A DNA stretch of 38,410 nucleotides from Sphingomonadaceae bacterium (lineage in GTDB: Bacteria > Pseudomonadota > Alphaproteobacteria > Sphingomonadales > Sphingomonadaceae): positions 1 to 38,410 of the forward strand of contig JASBUR010000015.1 in NCBI GenBank assembly GCA_030147805.1, given 5' to 3'. Below the pieces are notes generated by a model that did not search any database, was not told where the DNA came from, and was given only the letters and a program-made list of their open reading frames with translations. The translations under genes were made by a program, and so were the position numbers. Positions 17,341 to 25,912 of the stretch are shown one piece after another. Each line of letters starts with the position of its first letter. Position 1 is the first letter of the stretch.

Positions 17341-18032
17341 TCGACTGTCCGTCGCCCAATCACGACGACCGCGGCGCCACGCCGGTGTCGATGATCGTGC
17401 TGCACTATACCGGCATGGAGAGCGCCGATGCCGCGCTGCAGCGGCTGACCGACGCCGAGGCGAAGGTCTCCTCGCATTATATGGTCGCGGAGGACGGCAC
17501 CGTCATGCGCCTCGTCGACGAGGGGCGGCGGGCCTGGCACGCCGGCCGATCCTACTGGCGCGGCATCACCGACGTGAACGCCGCGAGCGTCGGGATCGAG
17601 ATCGTCAATCCCGGCCATGAACACGGCTATATACCCTTCGCCGGGCCGCAGATGGGCGCGGTGCTGCGCCTGACCACCGAGATCGCGCGCCGCCATGCCG
17701 TCAAGCCGGCAATGGTGGTCGGCCATTCCGACATCGCGCCGACGCGCAAGCAGGATCCAGGCGAGCTGTTCGACTGGGCGCTGCTCGCGAAGAACGGCCT
17801 CGCCTACGGGCCGGTAAAGCCGATCGCCGACCCGCACTGGACCGACGGCGGCACGCTGCAGGCGCTCAACCGTTTCGGCTACGACGTCACCGACGCTCCG
17901 GCGGCGCTGCGCGCCTTCCAGCGCCGCTTCCGTCCCGGCCGCATCGACGGGCTGATCGACGGCGAGACGCGCGCCATCCTGCTCACCCTGCTGATCAACG
18001 AAGAGCGCGACGCGAAGGCGGCACAAGCTTAG
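17337..18032 (+). CDS. N-acetylmuramoyl-L-alanine amidase (Amidase_2)
   Basis: A 231-residue zinc amidase that cleaves the amide bond between muramic acid and the peptide. Predicted zinc ligands are His23 (VLHYTG), His130 (VGHSDIAPTRKQDPG) and Asp140. A C-terminal segment (about 170-225, LQALNRFGYDV, LRAFQRRFRPG) resembles a peptidoglycan-binding domain. No signal peptide is seen, so a cytoplasmic role in wall recycling (AmpD/AmiD-like) is likely. It overlaps the EamA gene by four bases. Confidence 0.92.
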   Translation: MIDCPSPNHDDRGATPVSMIVLHYTGMESADAALQRLTDAEAKVSSHYMVAEDGTVMRLVDEGRRAWHAGRSYWRGITDVNAASVGIEIVNPGHEHGYIPFAGPQMGAVLRLTTEIARRHAVKPAMVVGHSDIAPTRKQDPGELFDWALLAKNGLAYGPVKPIADPHWTDGGTLQALNRFGYDVTDAPAALRAFQRRFRPGRIDGLIDGETRAILLTLLINEERDAKAAQA

Positions 18033-18035
18033 CGC

Positions 18036-18064
18036 TTCGCAACTGCGCCGCGAGCGCCTATATC
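18036..18064 (+). promoter_or_regulatory. Promoter of RNase P RNA
   Basis: TTCGCA, a 17-base spacer and TATATC lie just upstream of the RNase P RNA, placing the start point about seven bases after the -10, exactly where the RNA's first helix begins. Both hexamers match the sigma-70 consensus at four of six positions. Confidence 0.5.
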
Positions 18065-18070
18065 GGCGGC

Positions 18071-18453
<383 letters not shown>

Positions 18454-18468
18454 ACTTGCGCAGGCGCG

Positions 18469-18912
18469 CTACGCCGGCTCGACGTGCAGCTTGCTGCCCT
18501 CGACCTGGTAGATGCGCGCGCGGGCCCCCACCGGCATGTCGGGGCCGCAGGCGAGCCAGGGGCTGTCGCCGACCTGGACGCGGCCTTCACCGTCATGGAT
18601 CGCCTCGACGACGATCACCACCTCACCGAGCATCCGCGTGCCGCGGCGATTGAGCAGCTCGTCGGCCGACGGCGTCGGGTGGCGGCGCAGATAGTTGCGG
18701 CCGACGACGACCGAGGCGATCGCCAGCAGGGCGAAGGCGACGAGCTGCAGCTGCCAGCCGATACCGAAGACCGTCAGCACGCCGGTCGCCAGCGCGGCGC
18801 CGGCGAGCCAGATCATGAAGGCGCCGGGCGCGGCGATCTCGAGCGCGGCAAGTGCCAGCGCCAGGATGAACCATGCCCAGGGCGTGAAGAGCAGTGCGTC
18901 GAGCCAGTCCAT
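18469..18912 (-). CDS. NfeD-family membrane protein (short form)
   Basis: A 147-residue protein with three to four hydrophobic helices in the first half (WAWFILALALAALEIAAPG; WLAGAALATGVL; LVAFALLAIASVVVG) and a soluble OB-fold domain at the C-terminus (GEVVIVVEAIHDGEGRVQVG, VEGSKLHVEP). This short form lacks the serine-protease domain of long NfeD proteins. NfeD partners SPFH proteins, and its start lies four bases after the stop of the SPFH gene, so they form a pair likely acting in membrane microdomains or quality control. Confidence 0.9.
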   Translation of the reverse strand: MDWLDALLFTPWAWFILALALAALEIAAPGAFMIWLAGAALATGVLTVFGIGWQLQLVAFALLAIASVVVGRNYLRRHPTPSADELLNRRGTRMLGEVVIVVEAIHDGEGRVQVGDSPWLACGPDMPVGARARIYQVEGSKLHVEPA

Positions 18913-18916
18913 CGCG

Positions 18917-19900
18917 TCAGACCGTCTCGACCGGGCCGGGACGGCGGGGCTTGGGCGCCGGCGCGGGCTTGGGCGGCGGCGGGGCGTCGTCGCCGCGCAC
19001 CGCCTTCACCAGCTCGCCGATGCCGCCGACGGTACCGACCAGCGACGACAGCTCGACGGGCATGAAGATGGTCTTGCTGTTGGGCGAGGTGGCGAACTCG
19101 CGCACCGCCTCGACATATTTCTGCGCGACGAAATAGTTGATCGCCTGAGCGTTGCCGCCGGCGATGGCGTTCGAGACCATCTCGGTCGCCTTCGCCTCGG
19201 CCTCGGCCTCGCGCTCGCGCGCCTCGGCGTCGCGGAACGCCGCCTCGCGCCGGCCTTCGGCCTCGAGGATCTGCGACTGCTTCTGGCCCTCGGCACGCAG
19301 GATTTCGGAGGCGCGCATGCCCTCGGCTTCGAGGATCGAGGCGCGCTTCTCGCGTTCGGCCTTCATCTGCCGGCCCATCGCGTTGACGATGTCGGCGGGC
19401 GGGCGGATGTCCTTGACCTCGACGCGGGTGATCTTGACGCCGCAGGCGTGCGTCGCCTGGTCGACGACGAGCAGCAGCCGCGCGTTGATCTCGTCGCGCT
19501 TCGACAGCGTCTCGTCGAGGTCCATCGAGCCCATGACGGTGCGCAGGTTGGTCGTCGTCAGCTGCATGATCGCGGTGTAGAGATCGGATACCTCGTAGGC
19601 CGCCTTGGCCGCGTCGAGCACCTGGAAGAACACGACGCCGTCGACGGCGATCATCGCATTGTCCTTGGTGATGATCTCCTGTCCGGGGATGTCGAGCACC
19701 TGCTCCATCATGTTGACCTTGCGGCCGATGCGATCGACGAAGGGGATGATCAGGCTGAAACCGGGGCGCAGCACGGTGACGAAGCGGCCGAAGCGTTCGA
19801 GCGTATATTCATAGCCCTGGCGGACGACCGTTGCGGCGCTGAACACCACGAGCACCGCAAATATCGCAAGCGCGACGACGAACCAGCTGGCGCTCATCAT
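18917..19900 (-). CDS. SPFH/stomatin-like membrane protein (QmcA type)
   Basis: A 327-residue protein: an N-terminal membrane helix (WFVVALAIFAVLVVFSA), the SPFH/Band 7 domain (about 28-190, with GYEYTLERFGRFVTVLRPG and LTTTNLRTVMGSMDLDETLSKRD split by a conserved turn), and a long Ala/Glu/Arg coiled coil (195-255) typical of stomatins. The tail is Pro/Lys-rich (PPPPKPAPAPKPRRPG). Such proteins form rings at the inner membrane and interact with proteases such as FtsH. The start could be either of two consecutive ATG codons. It pairs with the NfeD gene downstream. Confidence 0.93.
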   Translation of the reverse strand: MMSASWFVVALAIFAVLVVFSAATVVRQGYEYTLERFGRFVTVLRPGFSLIIPFVDRIGRKVNMMEQVLDIPGQEIITKDNAMIAVDGVVFFQVLDAAKAAYEVSDLYTAIMQLTTTNLRTVMGSMDLDETLSKRDEINARLLLVVDQATHACGVKITRVEVKDIRPPADIVNAMGRQMKAEREKRASILEAEGMRASEILRAEGQKQSQILEAEGRREAAFRDAEAREREAEAEAKATEMVSNAIAGGNAQAINYFVAQKYVEAVREFATSPNSKTIFMPVELSSLVGTVGGIGELVKAVRGDDAPPPPKPAPAPKPRRPGPVETV

Positions 19901-19995
19901 GGCCGACTTCTCCCCGAGGTCCGGGGCTATTGTGCCCGCTCCACCCGACGGGGGCCAGCAAATAGCGCCGGGGCCGCGCTCCCCGGGGTCCGGCC

Positions 19996-20490
19996 TCAGC
20001 CCGCCTCGGCGCCATGCGGTCGTCGCTCGAACTCGTCGACGAGTTCGGCCCTCCGCGCCGCGAAGCGCTCGCCGAGCGCCACCAGAACGAGCCCGGCGTC
20101 GCGCGCCTCAGCGAACAGCTCGGTTTCCTCCTCGCGCACGTGATGCTGGAATTCCTTCTGCAGCATCCTGACCTTCATGTCGTAGGTCGGATCGTCCGGC
20201 GCCGTCGCGAGGATGCTGTCCAGCGTCCGCTTCGCGGCGGCATGTTCCTCGAACGCCTCATCGACCGCGTCGCCGTCGCAGCCCGCTTCGGCGAGCGCAG
20301 GATAGAAGATCTCCTCTTCGGCCTGAGCGTGGGGCAGGAGACTTTCGCTGATCTTGCGCACGATGCGCAATTTGCCGGCGGCATCCGCCGCCGCCGCAAA
20401 GTCGGCAAAGAGCGCGTCGATCCGCTGGTGGTCATCATGGACGATCGACAGCATGTCGGGCCCGGCGCTCGGTATCGGTTGAGTGGCCAT
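19996..20490 (-). CDS. Hemerythrin HHE-domain protein
   Basis: A 164-residue four-helix bundle predicted to bind a di-iron centre. Iron ligand segments are in order: DDHQRID, LLPHAQAEEEIFYPAL, FEEHAAAKR and FQHHVREEETELF. The family includes oxygen or nitric-oxide binding and stress-response proteins. It stands alone on the minus strand, with a possible EcfG-type promoter about 25 bases upstream. The start is supported by AGGGAG in front of the ATG. Confidence 0.92.
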   Translation of the reverse strand: MATQPIPSAGPDMLSIVHDDHQRIDALFADFAAAADAAGKLRIVRKISESLLPHAQAEEEIFYPALAEAGCDGDAVDEAFEEHAAAKRTLDSILATAPDDPTYDMKVRMLQKEFQHHVREEETELFAEARDAGLVLVALGERFAARRAELVDEFERRPHGAEAG

Positions 20491-20516
20491 ATCGTCTCCC
20501 TGGCATCCGCCTGTTC

Positions 20517-20541
20517 AACCGAACGCGGCGCCGACAGTTCC
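20517..20541 (-). promoter_or_regulatory. Possible EcfG-type stress promoter of the hemerythrin gene
   Basis: On the minus strand GGAAC is followed after 16 bases by GGTT. The general-stress sigma factor EcfG of alphaproteobacteria uses GGAAC-N16/17-CGTT, so one position differs. The distance to the start codon is suitable. Weak on sequence alone. Confidence 0.3.
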
Positions 20542-20648
20542 CGGAGATCCCCGCCCTTGCCGGCGGCCATGCGGCAGTCGGGTTCGAGCACCATGCTGCG
20601 CCGCGGCAAACGGCTCGTCGAATTTTAACGTCGGATGAACGGCGCGGT

Positions 20649-20674
20649 GGAACCGCCGCCGCGGATAAGCTGTT
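20649..20674 (+). promoter_or_regulatory. Possible EcfG-type stress promoter of the sugar cassette
   Basis: GGAAC is followed after 17 bases by TGTT, differing at one base from the EcfG consensus GGAAC-N16/17-CGTT. It lies 72 bases before the glycosyltransferase ATG in a gap that holds no other gene. No good sigma-70 pair is seen in the same gap, although a TTGACC occurs at 20682. Confidence 0.35.
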
Positions 20675-20746
20675 TACATTGTTGACCTCTCGCCGGGGTC
20701 TACGTTCTGCGCTCTTGCCAAAATTTTACCGAATGACGGAGCCCCG

Positions 20747-21946
20747 ATGACCGCGCCGCCGACGCACGCGACCAGTTTGAAGAACAAGAAGCCAATGTTG
20801 ATCGTGCTTTCGCACCTGCGGTGGGACTTCGTCTTCCAGCGTCCGCAACATTTGTTGAGTCGCGCCGCCAAGTCCTTCGACGTCGTCTTCATGGAGGAGC
20901 CCGTCTTCGGCGACGAGACAGTACCGCGGCTCGACATCGGCGATCGGGCCGACGGCGTCCGCGTCGCGCAGCCGAGGCTGCCGCAGGGGAGCGAGGCGCC
21001 GGCCATTGTTGCAGCGCAGCGCGCGATGCTCGACGAGATTGCGGCGCAGGCCGAAGGGCCGCTGATCCTCTGGTACTACACGCCGATGGCGGTGCCGTTC
21101 AGCCGCCATCTGGACGCCGATCTCGTCGTCTTCGACAAGATGGACGAGCTCTCGGCGTTCAAGAACGCGCCGCCGCTGCTGCTGCAGCTCGAGGAAGAGC
21201 TGCTCCGCCGCGCCGACGTGGCGTTCACCGGCGGCGCCTCGATGCACCGCGCGGCCGAACACCGCCACGCCAACATCCATTGCTTCCCCTCGTCGATCGA
21301 TGCCGGTCACTTCGGTGCCGCCAGGGCGGGGGCGCCGGAGCCGTCCGACCAGGCGGCGATCGGCCGCCCGCGCCTCGGCTTCTTCGGGGTGATCGACGAG
21401 CGGATGGACCTCGACCTCGTCGCGCAGGTGGCCGACCTGCGGCCCGACTGGCAGCTGGTGATGATCGGACCGGTCGTGAAGATCGATCCCGCCAGCCTGC
21501 CGCAGCGACCCAACATCCACTGGCTCGGCGGCAAGCGATACGAGGAGCTGCCAGCCTATCTCGCCAATTGGGACATCGGCTTCATGCCCTTCGCGATCAA
21601 CGAATCGACGAAGTTCATCTCGCCGACCAAGACCCCGGAATTCCTCGCCGCGGGCCTGCCCGTGGTGTCGAGCGCCATCACCGACGTGGTGACTCCTTAT
21701 GGGGACGAGGCGCTCGTCGAGATCGCCTCGACAGCCGACGAGGTTGTCGCGGCGGTCGGGCGGCTGCTTGCTGCCGACCGCGGACCCTGGCTCGCGCGAG
21801 TCGACGCCAGGCTTTCGCGGGGGTCCTGGGATCGGACCTGGGCCGCCATGCTCGCGCTGATCACCGAAAAGCTCCCGAGGGCTGCCGACGCGGCGCGGGC
21901 CAAGCTGTCCATTCGCGTCGCCGAAACGGAGGAAGTGCGTGTTTGA
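20747..21946 (+). CDS. Family 1-like glycosyltransferase
   Basis: A 399-residue GT-B type enzyme, cytoplasmic by its sequence. Start at ATG after GGAG. The N-terminal domain begins MLIVLSHLRWDFVFQRPQHLLSR (residues 17-39), a signature I associate with TuaH-like and galactofuranose-related transferases. The C-terminal nucleotide-sugar domain has PRLGFFGVIDERMD, IHWLGGKRYEELPAYLANWDIGFMPF and TPEFLAAGLPVVSS, the last holding the conserved donor-binding Glu region. Acceptor and donor are not known; the next gene makes UDP-galactofuranose, which is a plausible donor. Its stop overlaps the glf start by eight bases. Confidence 0.88.
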   Translation: MTAPPTHATSLKNKKPMLIVLSHLRWDFVFQRPQHLLSRAAKSFDVVFMEEPVFGDETVPRLDIGDRADGVRVAQPRLPQGSEAPAIVAAQRAMLDEIAAQAEGPLILWYYTPMAVPFSRHLDADLVVFDKMDELSAFKNAPPLLLQLEEELLRRADVAFTGGASMHRAAEHRHANIHCFPSSIDAGHFGAARAGAPEPSDQAAIGRPRLGFFGVIDERMDLDLVAQVADLRPDWQLVMIGPVVKIDPASLPQRPNIHWLGGKRYEELPAYLANWDIGFMPFAINESTKFISPTKTPEFLAAGLPVVSSAITDVVTPYGDEALVEIASTADEVVAAVGRLLAADRGPWLARVDARLSRGSWDRTWAAMLALITEKLPRAADAARAKLSIRVAETEEVRV

Positions 21947-23090
21947 TTGGCTTATCGTAGGTGCAGGATTTGCTGGCGCGACCCTCGCCGAACGCCTCGC
22001 GTCGCAACGCGGTGACCGCGTTCTCGTCATCGACAAGCGCCCGCATATCGGCGGCAACGCCTATGACCGATACAATGACGACGGCGTTCTGACCCACCAA
22101 TATGGCCCGCACATCTTCCACACCAACAGCGAGATGATCTTCAAGCATCTGTCGCAGTTCACCGAGTGGCGGCCGTACGAGCATCGCGTGCTCGGCCGCG
22201 TCGACGACATGCTGGTGCCGATTCCGATCAACCTCGACACCGTCAACAAGCTCTATGGCCTCAGCCTCAGTTCCGACGAACTCGAAGGCTGGTTCGCCAG
22301 CCGCGCCGAGAAGGTCGCGGACATCAAGACCTCGGAAGACGTCGTCGTCTCGGTGGTCGGGCGCGAGCTCTACGAGAAATTCTTCCAGGGCTACACGCGC
22401 AAGCAGTGGGGCATGGACCCGTCGGAGCTCGACCGGTCGGTGACCGCGCGCGTGCCGACGCGCACCAACCGCGACGACCGCTATTTCACCGACGAATATC
22501 AGTTCATGCCGAAGCACGGCTACACGCGGATGTTCGAGAAGATGCTCAAGCATCCCAACATCAAGGTGATGACGCAGACCGACTTCCGCGAGGTCCGCGA
22601 CGAGATCGCCTACAAGCGGCTGATCTTCACCGGTCCGATCGACGAATATTTCGACTTCCGCTACGGCAAGCTGCCCTATCGGTCGCTGCAGTTCCGCCAC
22701 GAGACGCTCGACCAGCCCTGGTTCCTGCCGACCGGAACGGTCAACTATCCGCAGACCGAGGACTATACCCGGATCAGCGAATACAAGCACATGACGGGGC
22801 AGGTGCACCCCAAGACGACGGTTACCTACGAATATCCCTCGGCGGTGGGTGACCCCTATTATCCGATTCCCAAGGCGGAGAATGCCGAGCTGTTCAAGAA
22901 ATATGAGCGCCTGGCGATGAACACGCCCGACGTCTGGTTCGTCGGGCGCCTCGCCACCTATCGCTATTACAATATGGACCAGGTCACGGGGCAGGCGCTG
23001 GCGACGTTCAGGCGCATCCAGGACTCGGTGCCCATCGGCGCCGACGGCCTCGCCGATCGGCCGGCCGCCCGCATCCAGGCGGCGGAGTAG
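21939..23090 (+). CDS. glf: UDP-galactopyranose mutase
   Basis: A 383-residue flavoenzyme that converts UDP-galactopyranose to UDP-galactofuranose. The start is GTG (MFDWLIVGAGFAG) after GGAGGAA. FAD-binding GAGFAG at residues 8-13, IGGNAYD, YGPHIFHT (residues 55-62), YTRKQWG and the C-terminal RYYNMDQV are the hallmark segments of the prokaryotic enzyme, and the length is normal. Galactofuranose is found in surface polysaccharides. It overlaps the glycosyltransferase gene and precedes the GH1-reductase fusion by 13 bases. Confidence 0.95.
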   Translation: MFDWLIVGAGFAGATLAERLASQRGDRVLVIDKRPHIGGNAYDRYNDDGVLTHQYGPHIFHTNSEMIFKHLSQFTEWRPYEHRVLGRVDDMLVPIPINLDTVNKLYGLSLSSDELEGWFASRAEKVADIKTSEDVVVSVVGRELYEKFFQGYTRKQWGMDPSELDRSVTARVPTRTNRDDRYFTDEYQFMPKHGYTRMFEKMLKHPNIKVMTQTDFREVRDEIAYKRLIFTGPIDEYFDFRYGKLPYRSLQFRHETLDQPWFLPTGTVNYPQTEDYTRISEYKHMTGQVHPKTTVTYEYPSAVGDPYYPIPKAENAELFKKYERLAMNTPDVWFVGRLATYRYYNMDQVTGQALATFRRIQDSVPIGADGLADRPAARIQAAE

Positions 23091-23103
23091 CGGAGGCGGC
23101 GGC

Positions 23104-25257
23104 ATGACCGGCTTGTCGAAGCCGCTCGAGCTCTGGGGTGGCGTCGAATGCACCGTGGTGCGCGTCGGCGATCAGTTTCGCAACCAGATCGTCGAGACCG
23201 GGCACGACGCCCGGCTCGACGACCTGCGGGCCATCGCGCGCCTGGGAATCAAGGCGATCCGCTACCCGATCGTCTGGGAGACCGTGGCGCCCGACCGGCC
23301 TGACGACCTCGACTTCGGCTGGCACGACGAACGGCTTGCGCGGCTTCGCGACCTTGGCGTCGAGGTCATCGCCGGGCTCGTTCATCATGGCTCCGGGCCG
23401 CGCTACACGAGCCTCGTCGACCCGGCGTTTCCGCGCCTGCTCGGCGACTATGCCGCCCGCGTCGCCGAGCGCTATCCGTGGATCGACTGGTGGACGCCGG
23501 TCAACGAGCCGCTGACCACCGCCCGCTTCGCCTGCCTCTACGGACACTGGTATCCGCATCACCAGAGTTACGCGTCGATGGCGCGCGCGCTCGTCAACGA
23601 GTGCCTGGGCACCGTCGAGGCGATGGATGCGATCCGGCGCGTCAATCCCGCTGCGAAGCTCCTTCAGACCGAGGATCTCGGCAAGACCTATGCGACCGAA
23701 GCGCTCGGCTATCAGGCCCGGCATGAGAACGAGCGCCGCTGGCTCAGCCTCGATCTTCTCGGCGGGCGCATCCGCCCCGGCGACGAATGGCACGAGCTGC
23801 TGCTCGGCTGCGGCATCGGCGCCGATGAGCTGGCGCGCTTCCTCGACGCGCGCGCCACCCCCGACCTCATCGGGGTGAACCACTATCTGACCAGCGAGCG
23901 CTATCTCGACGACCGCCTCGACCTTTATCCGGGGATCGCCCCGGGCGGCAACGGCCGCGACAGCTACCTCGACCTCGAAGCGATCCGCATGCCGCATCTC
24001 GCCGACGAGACCGGGCCGGCGGCGCGGCTGCGCGAGGCCTGGGCGCGCTACGGCATCCCGATGGTGATCTCGGAGGTGCACCACGGCTGCACCCGCGAGG
24101 AGCAGCTGCGCTGGTTCGTCGAGGTGTGGCGCGCCGCCGAGCAGGTGCGCAGCGAGGGCATCGATCTGCGCGCGGTCACCCTGTGGTCGCTGATGGGCGC
24201 GATGGACTGGCGCTCGCTGATCACGCGGCGCGACGGCATCTACGACGTCGGCGCCTTCGACATCCGCGGACCCGCGCCCCGGCCGACGCTGATCGCCAAG
24301 GCGGCGAAGGCGATCGGCGAGGGGACATCTTTCGACCATCCCGTGCTCGACGTACCGGGCTGGTGGCGCCGTCCGCAGCGCTTCTACATCGGCGGCGACG
24401 CGCCGACCGATCTCACCGGCGGGCGGCCGATCCTGATCACCGGTGCCACCGGCACGCTCGGGGGCGCGTTCGCCCGCCTCTGCGAACATCGCGGACTCGC
24501 CTTCATCTTGACCGGACGCAGCGAACTCGAGGTGACCGACGCGCGGTCGATCGAAGCGGCGATCGAGCGGTTCGGTCCCTGGGCGATCGTCAACGCCGCC
24601 GGCTTCGTGCGGGTCGCCGACGCGGAGCATGAGGTCGACGCCTGCTTTCAGGTCAACACCACGGGTCCGGAGCTGCTCGCGCACGCCTGTGCGCGCCACG
24701 GCCTGCCGCTGGTCACCTTTTCGTCGGATCTCGTGTTCGACGGCCAGCTTGGCCGCGCCTATCTCGAACGCGACGAGGCCAATCCCGGCTGCGTCTATGG
24801 CGAGAGCAAGGCCCGCGCCGAGCAACGCGTGCTCGAGCTATGGCCCGAGACGCTGGTGGTGCGCACCAGCGCCTTCTTCGGGCCCTGGGACCGGTACAAC
24901 TTCGCGTGGAGCGCGCTCCAGGCGCTCAGCGGCGGTCAGGACGTCGTGGCGAGCGACGTCGAGCTCGTGTCGCCGACCTATGTCCCCGATCTCGTCCATG
25001 CGACGCTTGATCTGCTGCTCGACGGCGAAAAGGGCATCTGGCATCTCGCCAACGAGGGGCAGGTCAGCTGGAACGGCTTCGCGCGCTGGATCGCCGACGG
25101 CGCCCGCCTCGACGGCTCTCGCGTCCGCGCGCCGGCAAATGCCGCCCCCGGCAATACCGCGCTGTCGAGCGAACGCGGACTGATCCTGCGACCGCTCGAA
25201 CGCGCGATCGACGACTATATCGAGTTCTGCACCGTCGATTGGCGCGCGGCCGCCTGA
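23104..25257 (+). CDS. Fusion: GH1 glycosidase plus RmlD-like SDR reductase
   Basis: A 717-residue two-domain protein. The first part (about 1-425) is a GH1 (beta)-glycosidase fold: TPVNEPL with acid/base Glu135, and VISEVHHG with candidate nucleophile Glu324 (the family usually has TENG here), plus WSLMGAMDW near 361-369. The second part (about 441-717) is an extended SDR like dTDP-4-dehydrorhamnose reductase: ITGATGTLGG, SSDLVFDG, and catalytic Tyr565/Lys569 in VYGESK. Both halves keep their catalytic residues. No signal peptide, so it should be cytoplasmic. It is the third gene of the sugar cassette, with GGAGG before the ATG. The reaction is unknown; a sugar trimming step combined with a nucleotide-sugar reduction is inference. 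Confidence 0.9.
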   Translation: MTGLSKPLELWGGVECTVVRVGDQFRNQIVETGHDARLDDLRAIARLGIKAIRYPIVWETVAPDRPDDLDFGWHDERLARLRDLGVEVIAGLVHHGSGPRYTSLVDPAFPRLLGDYAARVAERYPWIDWWTPVNEPLTTARFACLYGHWYPHHQSYASMARALVNECLGTVEAMDAIRRVNPAAKLLQTEDLGKTYATEALGYQARHENERRWLSLDLLGGRIRPGDEWHELLLGCGIGADELARFLDARATPDLIGVNHYLTSERYLDDRLDLYPGIAPGGNGRDSYLDLEAIRMPHLADETGPAARLREAWARYGIPMVISEVHHGCTREEQLRWFVEVWRAAEQVRSEGIDLRAVTLWSLMGAMDWRSLITRRDGIYDVGAFDIRGPAPRPTLIAKAAKAIGEGTSFDHPVLDVPGWWRRPQRFYIGGDAPTDLTGGRPILITGATGTLGGAFARLCEHRGLAFILTGRSELEVTDARSIEAAIERFGPWAIVNAAGFVRVADAEHEVDACFQVNTTGPELLAHACARHGLPLVTFSSDLVFDGQLGRAYLERDEANPGCVYGESKARAEQRVLELWPETLVVRTSAFFGPWDRYNFAWSALQALSGGQDVVASDVELVSPTYVPDLVHATLDLLLDGEKGIWHLANEGQVSWNGFARWIADGARLDGSRVRAPANAAPGNTALSSERGLILRPLERAIDDYIEFCTVDWRAAA

Positions 25258-25273
25258 TCCCGCGCCGGCGCGG

Positions 25274-25825
25274 CTACCAGAAGCGCACGCGACCGGTGTC
25301 GACGTGGACGAAGTCCTGCGCGGGGTAGTAGCCGACCCCGCCTTCCTTGAGCGAGAGCGCCGCCTTGCGGAGGTGACCGAGGTCGATCCCGGGGATGCGG
25401 ATGTCGATCGCCTGGCCGAGCTGGTGAAGGCTCTTCTTGGCGACGCCTTTCGACTTCGAGGCGAGCGCGGCATTGGTGTGCGGCGAGCGATAGCCCGAAA
25501 TGATGTGGATCTGCTTGTTGCCGGCGTCGGTGACGCCGCGCAGGTGCGTCAGCAGATCGAGCAGGCCGCGGTCGATCGGCGCGACGTCGCCGGTGCGCCA
25601 GTCGCGCAGGATTTTGTTCACGTCCTGCAGACCCTCGGCGACATATCTGCCGTCGGCCCAGTAGACCGTGTTGATCTTTTCGCTCGTGTGCGTGTTGTAC
25701 AGGCTGAGGCGCCGTTCGCCTTGCATCGGGATGGCCAGCGCCGCCTTCGGCAGCATCGCTGCACCGATGAGACCTGCACCGGCCGTCATGAACCGACGGC
25801 GGCTCGAAACCGCGACATCCAACAT
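25274..25825 (-). CDS. YcbK/DUF882-type peptidoglycan peptidase with Tat signal
   Basis: A 183-residue exported protein. The N-terminus carries a twin-arginine signal, SRRRFM at 8-13, a hydrophobic core and an ALA cleavage site near 31. The mature part is an M15-like zinc peptidase fold: GYRSPHTNA, SLHQLGQAIDI with ligands His134 and Asp141, and DFVHVDTG with His174. Family members cut within peptide stems of peptidoglycan (MepK/YcbK). It is divergent from the L,D-transpeptidase gene, 87 bases away, which makes shared control likely and supports a cell-wall role. Confidence 0.92.
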   Translation of the reverse strand: MLDVAVSSRRRFMTAGAGLIGAAMLPKAALAIPMQGERRLSLYNTHTSEKINTVYWADGRYVAEGLQDVNKILRDWRTGDVAPIDRGLLDLLTHLRGVTDAGNKQIHIISGYRSPHTNAALASKSKGVAKKSLHQLGQAIDIRIPGIDLGHLRKAALSLKEGGVGYYPAQDFVHVDTGRVRFW

Positions 25826-25912
25826 AGAAGAGCCTCTAATCCCGCTCGTTACGCACCCGGGGAGAAATCTTGCCCTCCCCGGCGTTCCTCCCTCGAATAT
25901 TGGGAGTATCGC

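Noticed and set aside
20682..20710. Sigma-70 promoter starting at TTGACC
   Set aside because: At 17-base spacing the -10 would be TTCTGC, a poor match; the TACGTT that looks better is only 13 bases away.
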